Shown in pieces: positions 14,346-23,008 of a DNA stretch of 64,000 nt. The position numbers and the translations under genes are program-made. The DNA is taken from the NCBI RefSeq assembly GCF_001654615.1, contig NZ_LWUD01000005.1, positions 21,242-85,241 of the forward strand. The letters run 5' to 3'. The DNA comes from Ligilactobacillus aviarius (GTDB lineage Bacteria; Bacillota; Bacilli; Lactobacillales; Lactobacillaceae). The first letter of the stretch is position 1. Every line of letters begins with the position of its first letter. The notes under the pieces were generated by a model that saw nothing but the letters and a program-made list of their open reading frames with translations, made no database searches and was not told where the DNA came from.

Positions 14346-15566
14346 TTACGCTTTCTTCTTTCCCATTTCTTTTAATCCAGGAATCAGCAGCATTACAATA
14401 AAACTTAAAAGATACATTACTGATAAGAAGCCCATTACGACATTCATTGAGTACTTGCTCATCAAAAAGCCGATTACAATTGTTGAAAAACTTCCGACCG
14501 TTTTTCCGACATTCATGATCAAGTTATTCGCAGTTGCTGAAATGTCAGCTGGGTACAGGTATGTCATAATAGCGCCATAGCCACCGTACATTCCGTTTGC
14601 GAAGAAACCAACAATCGCTCCTAAAATAACCAACTCGATCATGTTGCGGGCTTGAATCAACGCATAAATCACAAATGCAGCCCCAATCAAGAAGCAGCCA
14701 AATGACTTCCGCGGACCAAAGTAATCTAAGATATTTCCGAAAACAAGCATTCCAATGCACATTCCGATAATCGTCGCTACCATCCATAATGATGATCCAC
14801 GAACAGTAATGCCGAGTTGCTTTTGCACGATGGTTGGAAGCCAGTTCATCAGGCCGTAGTAACCACCCGTTTGCACGATCAGCATGAAAATCAAACCAAT
14901 CGTTTGCCCGGCAAGTTGAGGAGTTTCAAACAACCGTGAGAATGAAACTTTCGGCTTGTCTGCTTTCTTTTGGTTATTCAAGAACGTCGGACTTTCCTTT
15001 AAATTCCGCCGAATAAAGAACGCTAAGATCACTGGGAAGACCCCGACTAAGAACAAGACGTGCCAACCAAAGTGCGGTAAGATCAATGCTGATAAAATCG
15101 CAGCAATGATGCCCCCAAGTTGGCCGCCGATACTTGCAATCGCCGTTATCCGGCCATACCGCTTAGCTGAGAAATACTCACCAATCATTGCCATTCCGGC
15201 ACCGTATTCCCCACCTTCACCAAAGCCGACGAGGAAGCGCAAAATGCAAACCATCGTAAAGCTATTTGCAAAGTACATTAACGCTGTTGCGCCGGCAAAA
15301 ATAAAGATCGTATATGAGAAAATCTTTACCCGGCCATACTTATCGCTCAGGATTCCAAAAATCAATCCCCCAAGCAACATTCCAAGGTTGGTGATCGTGT
15401 TGATCATCCCGGCTTGAGTCGTCGTAATTCCCAAACTGGCAATTACGGAAGTCAAAGCGAAAGACATGAAGTTAAAGTCCATGTTTTCAAAAGAAAAACC
15501 AGTCGCAGTAGACGCAATTACACGCTTTTGATCCTTACTGAGACTGGTTGGTTTTGAATTATCCAT
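14346..15566 (-). CDS. MFS transporter, metabolite:H+ symporter type
   Basis: 406 aa, 12 predicted helices. Signature between helices 2 and 3 is GILSDKYGRVKIF; RFLVGFGEGGEYGAGMAMIGEYF resembles the aromatic-acid/metabolite:H+ symporter group. Substrate unknown; organic acids or aromatic acids are typical for the group. Single gene with AGGAAG-type ribosome binding site. Repeat copy B follows directly after the stop and copy C lies upstream of the start. Confidence 0.82.
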   Translation of the reverse strand: MDNSKPTSLSKDQKRVIASTATGFSFENMDFNFMSFALTSVIASLGITTTQAGMINTITNLGMLLGGLIFGILSDKYGRVKIFSYTIFIFAGATALMYFANSFTMVCILRFLVGFGEGGEYGAGMAMIGEYFSAKRYGRITAIASIGGQLGGIIAAILSALILPHFGWHVLFLVGVFPVILAFFIRRNLKESPTFLNNQKKADKPKVSFSRLFETPQLAGQTIGLIFMLIVQTGGYYGLMNWLPTIVQKQLGITVRGSSLWMVATIIGMCIGMLVFGNILDYFGPRKSFGCFLIGAAFVIYALIQARNMIELVILGAIVGFFANGMYGGYGAIMTYLYPADISATANNLIMNVGKTVGSFSTIVIGFLMSKYSMNVVMGFLSVMYLLSFIVMLLIPGLKEMGKKKA

Positions 15567-15660
15567 AAATATCTTCCTCCAAAATTAATGCTCACAGGCA
15601 TTGTTTATTTTGACTTAAGTCATATCAGGAAGATATTTTACGCTAATTATTAAAAAAATC

Positions 15661-15818
15661 AAGGTGTGACAAAACGTTAGAAACGAGCGTGGTGGAAGCA
15701 GAAAGGCGAACGAATCGCGCAGCATAGATTCGGAGGTTTTCGAACTTCCACTCAGCTCGTTTGTTTTGGAACCCGATTATGCACAAAATAAAGAGGCCGT
15801 GATATAAATCACAACCCC
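15661..15818 (+). repeat. Composite structured repeat, copy C
   Basis: Core 15661-15782, 10-nt gap, hairpin 15793-15818 (GAGG-GTGAT/ATCAC-CCCC type). Outer stem AAACGAGC/GCTCGTTT and TGGAAG/CTTCCA are perfect. It lies between two minus-strand MFS genes, with the hairpin 7 nt from the stop of the gene at 15826, so its orientation relative to that gene is opposite to copies A, B and E. Confidence 0.88.
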
Positions 15819-15825
15819 ACCTTTT

Positions 15826-17235
15826 CTAAGCTTCCTGTTCTTCTTTTTTCTCCGCTTGTTCTTCTTGCTTACGTTCGATTTTTTCTTCTTCAGATTCCTT
15901 TTCCATGATTCGGTTGTATTTCTTCTTTAAAATCAAGAGAAGAATACATGCCACGACGTAGAATCCAGCTGCGATGTAATATGCAATCGCATAGCCTGAT
16001 GGATCTTTCAGTAAGAATAATGACGTAAATAATCCAACCCCGATTCCGACAACCGCATTGACGATCGTTGTTAATGAACTAAATGCGGGCCGTAAGTTTT
16101 TCGGGACAAGCGCCATTTGCAATGACTGTTGAACCGGCATTGAAGCGTTGGCCAAGCCCGAACGGAGGAACAAAACAATTCCGATTGCAATTGCCACGTT
16201 GCTGCCGAAGATATTCCCCTTAGCCATCAGCAACATCAATGGCGTGCACGAAAGCGTCATAACTGAAATTGAAACAATTGAACCGAATTTCTTTTCCAAC
16301 CACGGTGCAAATGTGTAACCAATCAGCATCGCAAAGGTTTGCAAAGTAATAATTGTTGAAACGGTTCCCCGTTGAATATGCAAGAAGTTATTCAGATAAA
16401 TTGGGAAGTATGGTGTTACCAAGTATGCCCCTACCCGAATTAAAGCAAGGAACGTAACGAATAAGACAATGTCCTTTTGCGCCAACATCTTAAAGTTAAC
16501 GGCCTTCTTAGCTTTCCGTTCAGCAAGTTCGGCTTCCGTTTCTGTGTAATCGCTTGGCCGTTCTTTCAAGAACAATGAGCAAATAAATGCTAAAACGGTA
16601 AAACCAATCGCAATGTAAATCACTGACTTGTATGATGTGATGTAGTTATGTAACATACTGCCTTTCATGTGAGCTTGGTTTCCTGACAAAACTGAAGCCC
16701 TGTCGTAACCGATCCCCATGATCTTACTGAAGACCCAAACAACAACTTTTCCACCAAAGAACGTTACGATTGCTTGGGTAACCAGGTTCGTGATCATGAC
16801 AGCTGACATCATGAATGTCCGAATTTTCCGCGGAACATAAACTGAATACATTAACGGGTACATGAAGTCGTAAATTCCAACTCCGGCAGTCAATAATGCG
16901 TAGGAAATCGCAATAATTTGCGTATTTTCAGTAAAAATCATTGCTAACATCGTTGCAATCGTTAAAATTGGAGCAACGACCAAAACTTTTTTATATCCGG
17001 TCTTGTGAATGTAAATCAGCATAATTGCCATTAAAACTGATCCAATCGCAGTATAAATATTCAGTCCGGTAACAACTTTCGGCGCAGCAAGGTCAAGGTA
17101 TGAAACCAAGGTATTATTGGTGATCCCTGTAACCGCACCTAATAAACCATAAATTACAATGTACACAAAACAGTTCCGTTTATACCGGCTTTCCCAATGA
17201 AGCGCCGGGTCATTTAACGCGGGCATTCCTGACAT
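15826..17235 (-). CDS. MFS transporter with charged C-terminal tail
   Basis: 469 aa from the ATG at 17235, chosen for the AAAGGAG 9 nt upstream; a longer frame lacks such a signal. About 12 membrane helices with a large central loop (KERPSDYTETEAELAERKAKKAVNF). It ends in a highly charged tail of some 35 residues, mostly Glu and Lys, likely cytosolic coiled coil. Substrate unknown. Repeat copy C follows the stop codon. Confidence 0.8.
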   Translation of the reverse strand: MSGMPALNDPALHWESRYKRNCFVYIVIYGLLGAVTGITNNTLVSYLDLAAPKVVTGLNIYTAIGSVLMAIMLIYIHKTGYKKVLVVAPILTIATMLAMIFTENTQIIAISYALLTAGVGIYDFMYPLMYSVYVPRKIRTFMMSAVMITNLVTQAIVTFFGGKVVVWVFSKIMGIGYDRASVLSGNQAHMKGSMLHNYITSYKSVIYIAIGFTVLAFICSLFLKERPSDYTETEAELAERKAKKAVNFKMLAQKDIVLFVTFLALIRVGAYLVTPYFPIYLNNFLHIQRGTVSTIITLQTFAMLIGYTFAPWLEKKFGSIVSISVMTLSCTPLMLLMAKGNIFGSNVAIAIGIVLFLRSGLANASMPVQQSLQMALVPKNLRPAFSSLTTIVNAVVGIGVGLFTSLFLLKDPSGYAIAYYIAAGFYVVACILLLILKKKYNRIMEKESEEEKIERKQEEQAEKKEEQEA

Positions 17236-17381
17236 TTCGCCATCTCCTTTAATTAACGTTAAATTAAGTATACCATTCTTTTTAATCGTTTTATAATCTT
17301 TTTGACATATTTTTATCATATTCAGTTCATTATTTTATTAAAATCTTTTAATCACGGGCTTTGTTTCCTTTTAATTTATTA

Positions 17382-17398
17382 TTTGACCTTTTTTGACC
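17382..17398. promoter_or_regulatory. CtsR operator of clpP
   Basis: TTTGACC-TTT-TTTGACC, the reverse complement of the CtsR direct repeat GGTCAAA-NNN-GGTCAAA with no mismatch. It overlaps the predicted clpP -35 element (TTGACC 17383-17388, 17-nt spacer, TAGAAT 17406-17411), so CtsR binding would block RNA polymerase. Confidence 0.9.
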
Positions 17399-17475
17399 AA
17401 AGGGTTAGAATGTAATCAATCAGTTTTGTGTGCTAAACTCAAACTAGTTACTTTATTTTAAGGAGGCAAATTCTC

Positions 17476-18069
17476 ATGAATTTAGTTCCAACAGTTATTG
17501 AACAATCTGGTCAAGGCGAACGTGCTTATGACATTTACTCCCGTTTGTTAAAGGACCGGATCATTATGGTATCAGGTGAAATCAACGACGACATGGCAAA
17601 TGCCATTATCGCCCAATTACTTTTCCTTGATGCCCAAGATTCAGAAAAAGATATTTACATGTACATTAACTCACCCGGTGGTTCTGTTTCAGCTGGGCTT
17701 GCAATTTACGACACCATGAACTTCGTTAACGCTGACGTTCAAACAATCGTAATGGGCATGGCTGCATCAATGGCATCAATTCTTGCAACCGCTGGAGCAA
17801 AGGGCAAACGGTTTGCATTGCCAAACTCAGAAATTATGATTCACCAACCACTTGGCGGTGCTCAAGGTCAATCAACTGAAATTCAAATTGCAGCTGAACA
17901 CATTCTTAAGACCCGCAAGTTGATCAACCAAATTCTTGCTGATCACACTGGTCAATCAATCAAAAAGATCAACGCCGACACCGATCGGGATAACTTCATG
18001 ACTGCTCAAGAAGCCGTTGATTATGGTTTGATCGATGGAATTATGGAAAACAAGAAGAAAATGAAATAG
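17476..18069 (+). CDS. clpP: ATP-dependent Clp protease proteolytic subunit
   Basis: 197 aa. Serine protease subunit that forms a 14-mer chamber with Clp ATPases. The catalytic triad motifs are visible: Ser in [11 protein letters not shown], His in MIHQPLGG and Asp in TDRDNFM. AAGGAGGC precedes the ATG. Monocistronic with CtsR-repressed promoter and a strong terminator, so heat-shock and protein-damage control is expected. Confidence 0.97.
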   Translation: MNLVPTVIEQSGQGERAYDIYSRLLKDRIIMVSGEINDDMANAIIAQLLFLDAQDSEKDIYMYINSPGGSVSAGLAIYDTMNFVNADVQTIVMGMAASMASILATAGAKGKRFALPNSEIMIHQPLGGAQGQSTEIQIAAEHILKTRKLINQILADHTGQSIKKINADTDRDNFMTAQEAVDYGLIDGIMENKKKMK

Positions 18070-18084
18070 TCGATTGCCTAACAA

Positions 18085-18123
18085 AAAGGCATCTTTTCGG
18101 AAATTGTCCGAAAAGATGCCTTT
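18085..18123 (+). terminator. Intrinsic terminator of clpP
   Basis: Perfect long stem AAAGGCATCTTTTCGGA/TCCGAAAAGATGCCTTT with a 5-nt loop, then TATTTTTT. Its end overlaps the stop of the minus-strand gene at 18122, so it can act in both directions. Confidence 0.92.
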
Positions 18124-18766
18124 ATTTTTTCCTAATTTTCACATTCCACAAATATTTACAATACGCAATCATGCTTTCAACAACGATACAAAAGAAATAA
18201 ATTGTAAAAAGAATTACCAAGAAAACCGTGAACACGTCGCTTAGCCCTAAATTGGGAAACGGATAATCCGAATCGCTGTATATTATCCAAATGAAAAAAC
18301 AGTCAAACAACAGCATAACGAGAAACATAAAAACGTAATCCTTATTAGAATCAGCAACGTCTTTTAGCCCGACTGGATCCTCGAATTCATTCGAATCAAC
18401 ATGGCGGTTAAACAAATACCATCCAACGGCAAGCACTCCCGCAAGGATTCCCAGCCACCAATGAAACTTCCATTCAAATGAGTTTAACCATTGCATCAGC
18501 GCCGTCTCTTTGGTGTTAATTGAATAATAGTATGGGGTAACCCACGAAATTAATTCATCCCAACAAATCAAAATCAAAACAATTCCCAGGATAATCATAT
18601 TGTAAATCAGCATTTTTCTGGAAGTTTTTGCTGACGCGTGAAATTTTACAAAGCGATGTTCTTGCGTATCATAGTAAATCAAAATTGAATGTTTCTTCTT
18701 CTCGCCCTGAACACTCATGCGCCCGTATTTTAAATAGCGGGTAAATTTTGAATCTTTGGATTTCAT
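18122..18766 (-). CDS. Hypothetical membrane protein
   Basis: 214 aa from the ATG at 18766, preceded by a G-rich ribosome binding site (GGGGGGA). A basic soluble N-terminus of about 50 residues (KFTRYLKYGRMSVQGEKKKHSILIYYD) is followed by four membrane segments. The loop before the third helix is acidic and aromatic. I do not recognise a family. Convergent with clpP. Confidence 0.6.
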   Translation of the reverse strand: MKSKDSKFTRYLKYGRMSVQGEKKKHSILIYYDTQEHRFVKFHASAKTSRKMLIYNMIILGIVLILICWDELISWVTPYYYSINTKETALMQWLNSFEWKFHWWLGILAGVLAVGWYLFNRHVDSNEFEDPVGLKDVADSNKDYVFMFLVMLLFDCFFIWIIYSDSDYPFPNLGLSDVFTVFLVILFTIYFFCIVVESMIAYCKYLWNVKIRKK

Positions 18767-18831
18767 ACATTTTCCCCCCCTTTTTCTTAATTTTACCATT
18801 AATTTCCAACCAATATTTTCTAAAAAAGCAG

Positions 18832-18878
18832 TTGACAATCATTCACGGCCTATGTTAACTTACTAATAATAAGTTAAC
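18832..18878 (+). promoter_or_regulatory. Promoter with overlapping dyad operator for the APC permease
   Basis: TTGACA at 18832-18837 with a weak -10 around 18855-18862. A perfect 25-bp dyad, GTTAACTTA-N7-TAAGTTAAC (18854-18878), covers the -10 and start region and is a good repressor-site candidate. No regulator gene lies next to it. Confidence 0.5.
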
Positions 18879-18893
18879 GAGGAGGTGTTTTTA

Positions 18894-18926
18894 ATGCAGT
18901 CATGTTTATTCCCATTATCAATTTAA
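18894..18926 (+). CDS. Leader peptide upstream of the APC permease
   Basis: ATG with an excellent AGGAGGTG encodes MQSCLFPLSI then TAA. From its seventh codon it enters a hairpin CCCATTAT/ATAATGGG (18911-18935) whose 3' arm includes the GGG of the permease Shine-Dalgarno (GGGAGG 18933-18938). Translation of the leader could therefore open or close the permease start. No homologue is known to me; short length limits confidence. Confidence 0.5.
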   Translation: MQSCLFPLSI

Positions 18927-18946
18927 AATAATGGGAGGTTTAATAA

Positions 18947-20353
18947 TTGAAGACACAAAATCAAAATTTAAAATGGTATAACATTTCATTCATTGCATTT
19001 ACTTCAATGTGGAGTATCAACAATATCTTTAACAACTATTCGCAACAGGGAATTCATGCAATTTTTTCATGGATTCTTACAATTCTTTTTTACTTGTTTC
19101 CGTATTTATTCATCGTTAACCGGCTTGGAACAGCTTTTCCTAACAGCGATGGTGGGGTTAACACCTGGGTCAATCAAACGATCAACGCCAAAACTGCATA
19201 CCTTGCATCATGGACTTACTGGGCAGTTAACATTGCATACCTTGCCCAAAAGCCCCAAACAATTCTTGTTTCCTTAATGTGGCTGTTTACCGGCAAAGCA
19301 AATGCAGTTAATCAACTTCCATCAACGATGATTGCTGGATTCTCCATTGGAATTTTACTTTTCTTCGTTTGGCTCGCTTTAAAAGGAATCCATGTTTTAA
19401 GTCTGATCGGAAATATTGCTGGAATTACGTTGCTGCTGATTTCAATCATCTTGATTGGGCTTTCATTTGCGGCCATTTTTATCCTGCATCTACCAGCGGC
19501 ATCTCCGCATCTCAATAACGTTCAAACTTACTTTCCGCGATTTACGCCTGCATATTTCACTACACTTTCAATGCTGATTTTTGCAGTTGGCGGAACAGAA
19601 AAAATTTCGCCGTATATCGGTAATCTTAAAAATGGAAAACGTGAATTTCCTAAAAGCATGCTTTTGCTCGCCCTTTTGGTTGGTGGATCAGCAATTCTTG
19701 GAACGTTTTCGTTAAGTTTTCTGTTTAATGACCAAGCGATTCCTCAAGATTTGATGATGAACGGCGCATACATGGCTTTTCAAAAATTAGGCCGCATTTT
19801 CCATTTAGGAAATTCACTCATGATTTTATATGCAATTTCAAATGTTCTTTCGCAAATTGCAGCATTGATTATTTCCATTGATGCGCCCGCAAGAATTCTT
19901 TTTGCCAAAAATAATCAACGGTTCATCCCACGTATCTTAATGAAACGAAACGCTCACGGCGCACCGATAGGCGGATATTTTCTAACCGTTATTCTAAGCG
20001 CAATTTTAGTTATTATTCCAACGTTAAAAATTAAAAATGCCAGTAATTTTTATAACTGGTTACTGAATTTAAACTCGGTTGTGATTCCGTTTAAATTCTT
20101 ATTTATTTTTCTAGCATTTATTTTTCTCATTAAACACCTTTCAATCCATCGTTGGAAAAAATTTTCTCAATTATTCCTTGGAATTTGGATTTTTTCCATA
20201 ACCTTGATTGTCAGTATTCTTGGAATGCTTCCTAAAAATATTGAAACTTTTTCTTCTAACTGGTGGTTCCAATTTGCTTTAAATCTTGCTACCCCAATTA
20301 TCCTAGGCGGATTAGGAATCATCCTGCCAGTAATCAAAAAAAGAATAAAATAA
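18947..20353 (+). CDS. APC family amino acid permease
   Basis: 468 aa from a TTG at 18947 with GGGAGG 8 nt upstream. Twelve membrane helices. The start (LKWYNISFIAFTSMWSINNIFNNYSQQG) and the GGTEKISPYIGNLKNGKREFPKSM loop resemble the glutamate:GABA antiporter branch of the APC superfamily. Substrate unknown. It has a leader ORF and SD-sequestering hairpin upstream and its own terminator downstream, so is expressed alone and probably regulated at translation. Confidence 0.82.
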   Translation: MKTQNQNLKWYNISFIAFTSMWSINNIFNNYSQQGIHAIFSWILTILFYLFPYLFIVNRLGTAFPNSDGGVNTWVNQTINAKTAYLASWTYWAVNIAYLAQKPQTILVSLMWLFTGKANAVNQLPSTMIAGFSIGILLFFVWLALKGIHVLSLIGNIAGITLLLISIILIGLSFAAIFILHLPAASPHLNNVQTYFPRFTPAYFTTLSMLIFAVGGTEKISPYIGNLKNGKREFPKSMLLLALLVGGSAILGTFSLSFLFNDQAIPQDLMMNGAYMAFQKLGRIFHLGNSLMILYAISNVLSQIAALIISIDAPARILFAKNNQRFIPRILMKRNAHGAPIGGYFLTVILSAILVIIPTLKIKNASNFYNWLLNLNSVVIPFKFLFIFLAFIFLIKHLSIHRWKKFSQLFLGIWIFSITLIVSILGMLPKNIETFSSNWWFQFALNLATPIILGGLGIILPVIKKRIK

Positions 20354-20359
20354 AAAAAT

Positions 20360-20384
20360 TTCCTTCTGGTTATTCCAGAAGGAA
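20360..20384. terminator. Bidirectional intrinsic terminator
   Basis: Arms TTCCTTCTGG/CCAGAAGGAA with a 5-nt loop, T-rich on one side and A-rich on the other, between the convergent permease and the binding-protein gene ending at 20392. Confidence 0.85.
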
Positions 20385-20391
20385 GTTTTTG

Positions 20392-21687
20392 TTATTGATT
20401 CCATGCACTCTTTAATTTCTGTGCATTTTGTTTGATCAACTGATTTCGATTACTATTTGGATGAGTCAAAATATCTTGCATAATTTGATTCAATTGAACG
20501 AATGCCGTATTTGAATTCTTAACGACTGGCATCGTAAACATGTTTTCAGTTGAATTTGACAAGATTTGTGGAACCTTTGTCCCTGCAAGGTTCTTATAAC
20601 TGTCACTCTTTAAAACTTGATTGTTGACCGGCATGTAACCCGTTGTTTTTGCCCAGTACAACTGTTGTTTTGGTTCGGTTAAGAACTTCATGTATTCAAA
20701 TGCCGCTGTCCGTTGAGCCTTGCTGGCATTCTTGAACATGTAAATGTCTGTCCCTTGTTGCAAGTTACTCTTGCTTGGACGGGCAGCCACCGCATAATTA
20801 ACATGCGTTGGTTTAATGTATTGTTCAGATGATGAAGCGCCGACAAACATTGCAACTTTCCCGTTCGTAAATGGAAGATACATGTACTTTTGAGCGCCGG
20901 CAATTTGGAAGTAGCCATCCTTGACCCCATCAGCATAGTAGTTGATGACTTTCTTTGAATCTTTTGAATCAAAGTTCAATTTCGATGTGAATGAATCGCC
21001 GTAGCCTTTCATTCCAATGACGTAATAGTTATTCAACGCATCAAAGCCCGCCCCAACAACTTTATGATTTGACTTTTCATAGATTTCCTTTGAGGCTTGC
21101 TTTAATTGAGCCATCGTCTTGGGAACCTTAACCCCGTACTTCTTCAAAAGATCCGGGTTGTAAAACAAGACTTCCGTCGACTTGTTAAATGGAACCCCAT
21201 ATTGTTTTCCTTTAATGGTTGCCCCTTCAAGGAATGGTTTGGCAATGTTTGACCGTTGGATTGAACCAAAACCAATCTTCGAATTATCAAAATATGGCTT
21301 TAAGTCAACTAATTGGCCGTTAGTTGCAGCCGTGTACAACCATTGCGGATAAGCCTGCGTAATCGTTGGCAAGTTTGAAGGATTTTGCATGGTTGAATTT
21401 AATTTGCCTTGCAAATCAGAATAATCGCCTTGATTTTCAAGCTTGACTTCGATATTCGGGTGAGCTTTTTCAAAGTCAGCCGTCATCTGCTTCAATGCAG
21501 TCGAAGCACTTCCGCTCATTGCATTCCAAAACGTGATCGTTGTCTTCTTTCCCGTTTTGGTAGAAACATCATCTGCATGGACTGCGAAAGTCCCCTGTTT
21601 TGGTCGGTTAGAACCAAGTGCAAAAACAGTTAACATCGCAACTGCTAACCCAAGAATGGTTCCCAGCCGCCAATTTCTCTTTTTCAT
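20392..21687 (-). CDS. Extracellular sugar-binding protein (UgpB/MalE-like), orphan
   Basis: 431 aa. Family 1 solute-binding protein: TITFWNAMSGSASTALKQMTADFEKAHPNIEVKLENQGDY, then a GVPFNKSTEVLFYNPDLLKKYG hinge segment. An N-terminal signal sequence is clear, but the lipobox position reads ALGS, with Ser where the lipidated Cys should be, so export may go through signal peptidase I at AVHA-DD and leave the protein unanchored. No permease or ATPase genes lie nearby. The AAGGAG is about 15 nt from the ATG, longer than usual. Ligand likely a glycerophosphodiester or oligosaccharide, by family only. Confidence 0.85.
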   Translation of the reverse strand: MKKRNWRLGTILGLAVAMLTVFALGSNRPKQGTFAVHADDVSTKTGKKTTITFWNAMSGSASTALKQMTADFEKAHPNIEVKLENQGDYSDLQGKLNSTMQNPSNLPTITQAYPQWLYTAATNGQLVDLKPYFDNSKIGFGSIQRSNIAKPFLEGATIKGKQYGVPFNKSTEVLFYNPDLLKKYGVKVPKTMAQLKQASKEIYEKSNHKVVGAGFDALNNYYVIGMKGYGDSFTSKLNFDSKDSKKVINYYADGVKDGYFQIAGAQKYMYLPFTNGKVAMFVGASSSEQYIKPTHVNYAVAARPSKSNLQQGTDIYMFKNASKAQRTAAFEYMKFLTEPKQQLYWAKTTGYMPVNNQVLKSDSYKNLAGTKVPQILSNSTENMFTMPVVKNSNTAFVQLNQIMQDILTHPNSNRNQLIKQNAQKLKSAWNQ

Positions 21688-21785
21688 AGCTTATGTATTA
21701 ATCTCCTTATATAAAGAATACATAGTTAAGTATACAACTTATTTCATTTAAAAGGGAATTTTCAAAAAAGACTTTAACAAAAAAG

Positions 21786-21958
21786 AAGGTGTGACAAAAC
21801 GTTCAAAACGATCGTGGTGGAAGCAGAAAAGCGAACGAATCGCGCCAGCATCGATTCGGAGGTTTTCGAACTTCACTAGCTTCGCGTCGTAGCTCGTTTG
21901 TTTTGGAACCCAATTATGCGGGAATAACAAAGAGACCGCAACTTATGTCACAGTCTCT
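21786..21958 (+). repeat. Composite structured repeat, copy D (degenerate, with insertion)
   Basis: Core 21786-21919, 11-nt gap, hairpin 21931-21958 (AGAGAC/GTCTCT). The core carries an extra block of about 13 bp (AGCTTCGCGTCGT) near 21882, inside the 3' arm of the outer stem, and a mismatch in that stem (AACGATC). It is the most divergent copy. The hairpin lies 12 nt from the manA stop. Confidence 0.85.
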
Positions 21959-21970
21959 TAGTCATATTAA

Positions 21971-22936
21971 CTATGCTTTTTCACCCGGTTCTGATGCAAT
22001 AATCTGCATCTTCCCGCGAATTGTCCATTCCTTAACGTCATACGGCAAGATAAAGTGCATGCCCTTCTTCAAATCATACAGTTTGCCGTCAACTTCGATC
22101 TGGCCGTCGCCGTCAAGAACTGAAACTAATGTGTATGGCGCATTGCCGCGACTAAACGTTCCTTGACCGCCGTCAACCTTCCATTCATAAACTGCAAAAA
22201 ATTCAGTTGAAACGAATTGGGTAACTGCTACGTCACCAACTTGATAATGCTTTTGATTCAATTTTGGATCCTTGTGCGGAATCATTGCGCAATCAATTGA
22301 TTGTTGAATGTGCAAATCACGTTTTTTGCCGGTTGAAGCATCCACCCGGTCAAAATCATACATCCGGTATGTGGTGTCAGAACTTTGTTGGGTTTCAAGC
22401 ACCATGATGCCCTTACCAACCGCGTGAACGGTCCCGCTTGGAACGTACAGAAAATCACCGGCATGCACTGGAATTTTCCGCAATAACTTATCCCATTCGC
22501 CTTTTTGAATCATTTCCGCAAATTCTTCACGACTTTGAGCATTATGCCCATAGTACATCATTGCGCCTTCATCAGCCTCGATCACGTACCAGCATTCCGC
22601 CTTGCCCAATTCATGTTCGTGTTCTTCAGCATACGCATCATCTGGATGAACCTGCACTGATAAATCAATTTTAGCATCTAAAATTTTTGTCAATAACGGG
22701 AAAACATCTCCTTGAGCATTCCCGAAAACTTCCCGGTGGTCTTTCCAAACTTGGTCAAGCGTCATTCCCTTATACTTCCCGTTTTCAACCGTTGCGGGCC
22801 CATGCGGATGAGCAGAGATCGCCCAGCATTCCCCGGTATGGTCACTTGGAATTTGATAGCTAAATTCTGTTGCTAATTTGTCACCGCCCCACATTTTTTC
22901 TTGAAAATATGGTTTCAAAAACATTGGTTCTGCCAT
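21971..22936 (-). CDS. manA: Mannose-6-phosphate isomerase, class I
   Basis: 321 aa, the short Firmicutes form. Interconverts mannose 6-phosphate and fructose 6-phosphate. Zinc motif LSVQVHPDDAYAEEHEHELGKAECWYVI and the second cupin ligand region (GTVHAVGKGIMVLETQQSSDTTYRMYDFDR) are present. GAAGGA precedes the second of two close ATGs (ATGGCAGAA at 22936). A near-consensus cre site about 60 bp upstream suggests CcpA control. Confidence 0.94.
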   Translation of the reverse strand: MAEPMFLKPYFQEKMWGGDKLATEFSYQIPSDHTGECWAISAHPHGPATVENGKYKGMTLDQVWKDHREVFGNAQGDVFPLLTKILDAKIDLSVQVHPDDAYAEEHEHELGKAECWYVIEADEGAMMYYGHNAQSREEFAEMIQKGEWDKLLRKIPVHAGDFLYVPSGTVHAVGKGIMVLETQQSSDTTYRMYDFDRVDASTGKKRDLHIQQSIDCAMIPHKDPKLNQKHYQVGDVAVTQFVSTEFFAVYEWKVDGGQGTFSRGNAPYTLVSVLDGDGQIEVDGKLYDLKKGMHFILPYDVKEWTIRGKMQIIASEPGEKA

Positions 22937-22994
22937 TCATAATTCCTTCTTCACTGATCAGATTTACCTTAATTCTATCAGGAAGAGCGCTAAA

Positions 22995-23008
22995 TGTAAA
23001 CGCTATCT
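22995..23008. promoter_or_regulatory. Near-consensus cre site upstream of manA
   Basis: TGTAAACGCTATCT matches TGWAANCGNTNWCA at 13 of 14 positions (last base differs). It lies upstream of manA and overlaps the stop codon of the serine hydrolase gene. Confidence 0.5.

Noticed and set aside
14956..15417. 153-codon plus-strand ORF opposite an MFS gene
   Set aside because: Lys/Pro/Ile-rich product typical of the antisense frame of a hydrophobic protein; no start signal.
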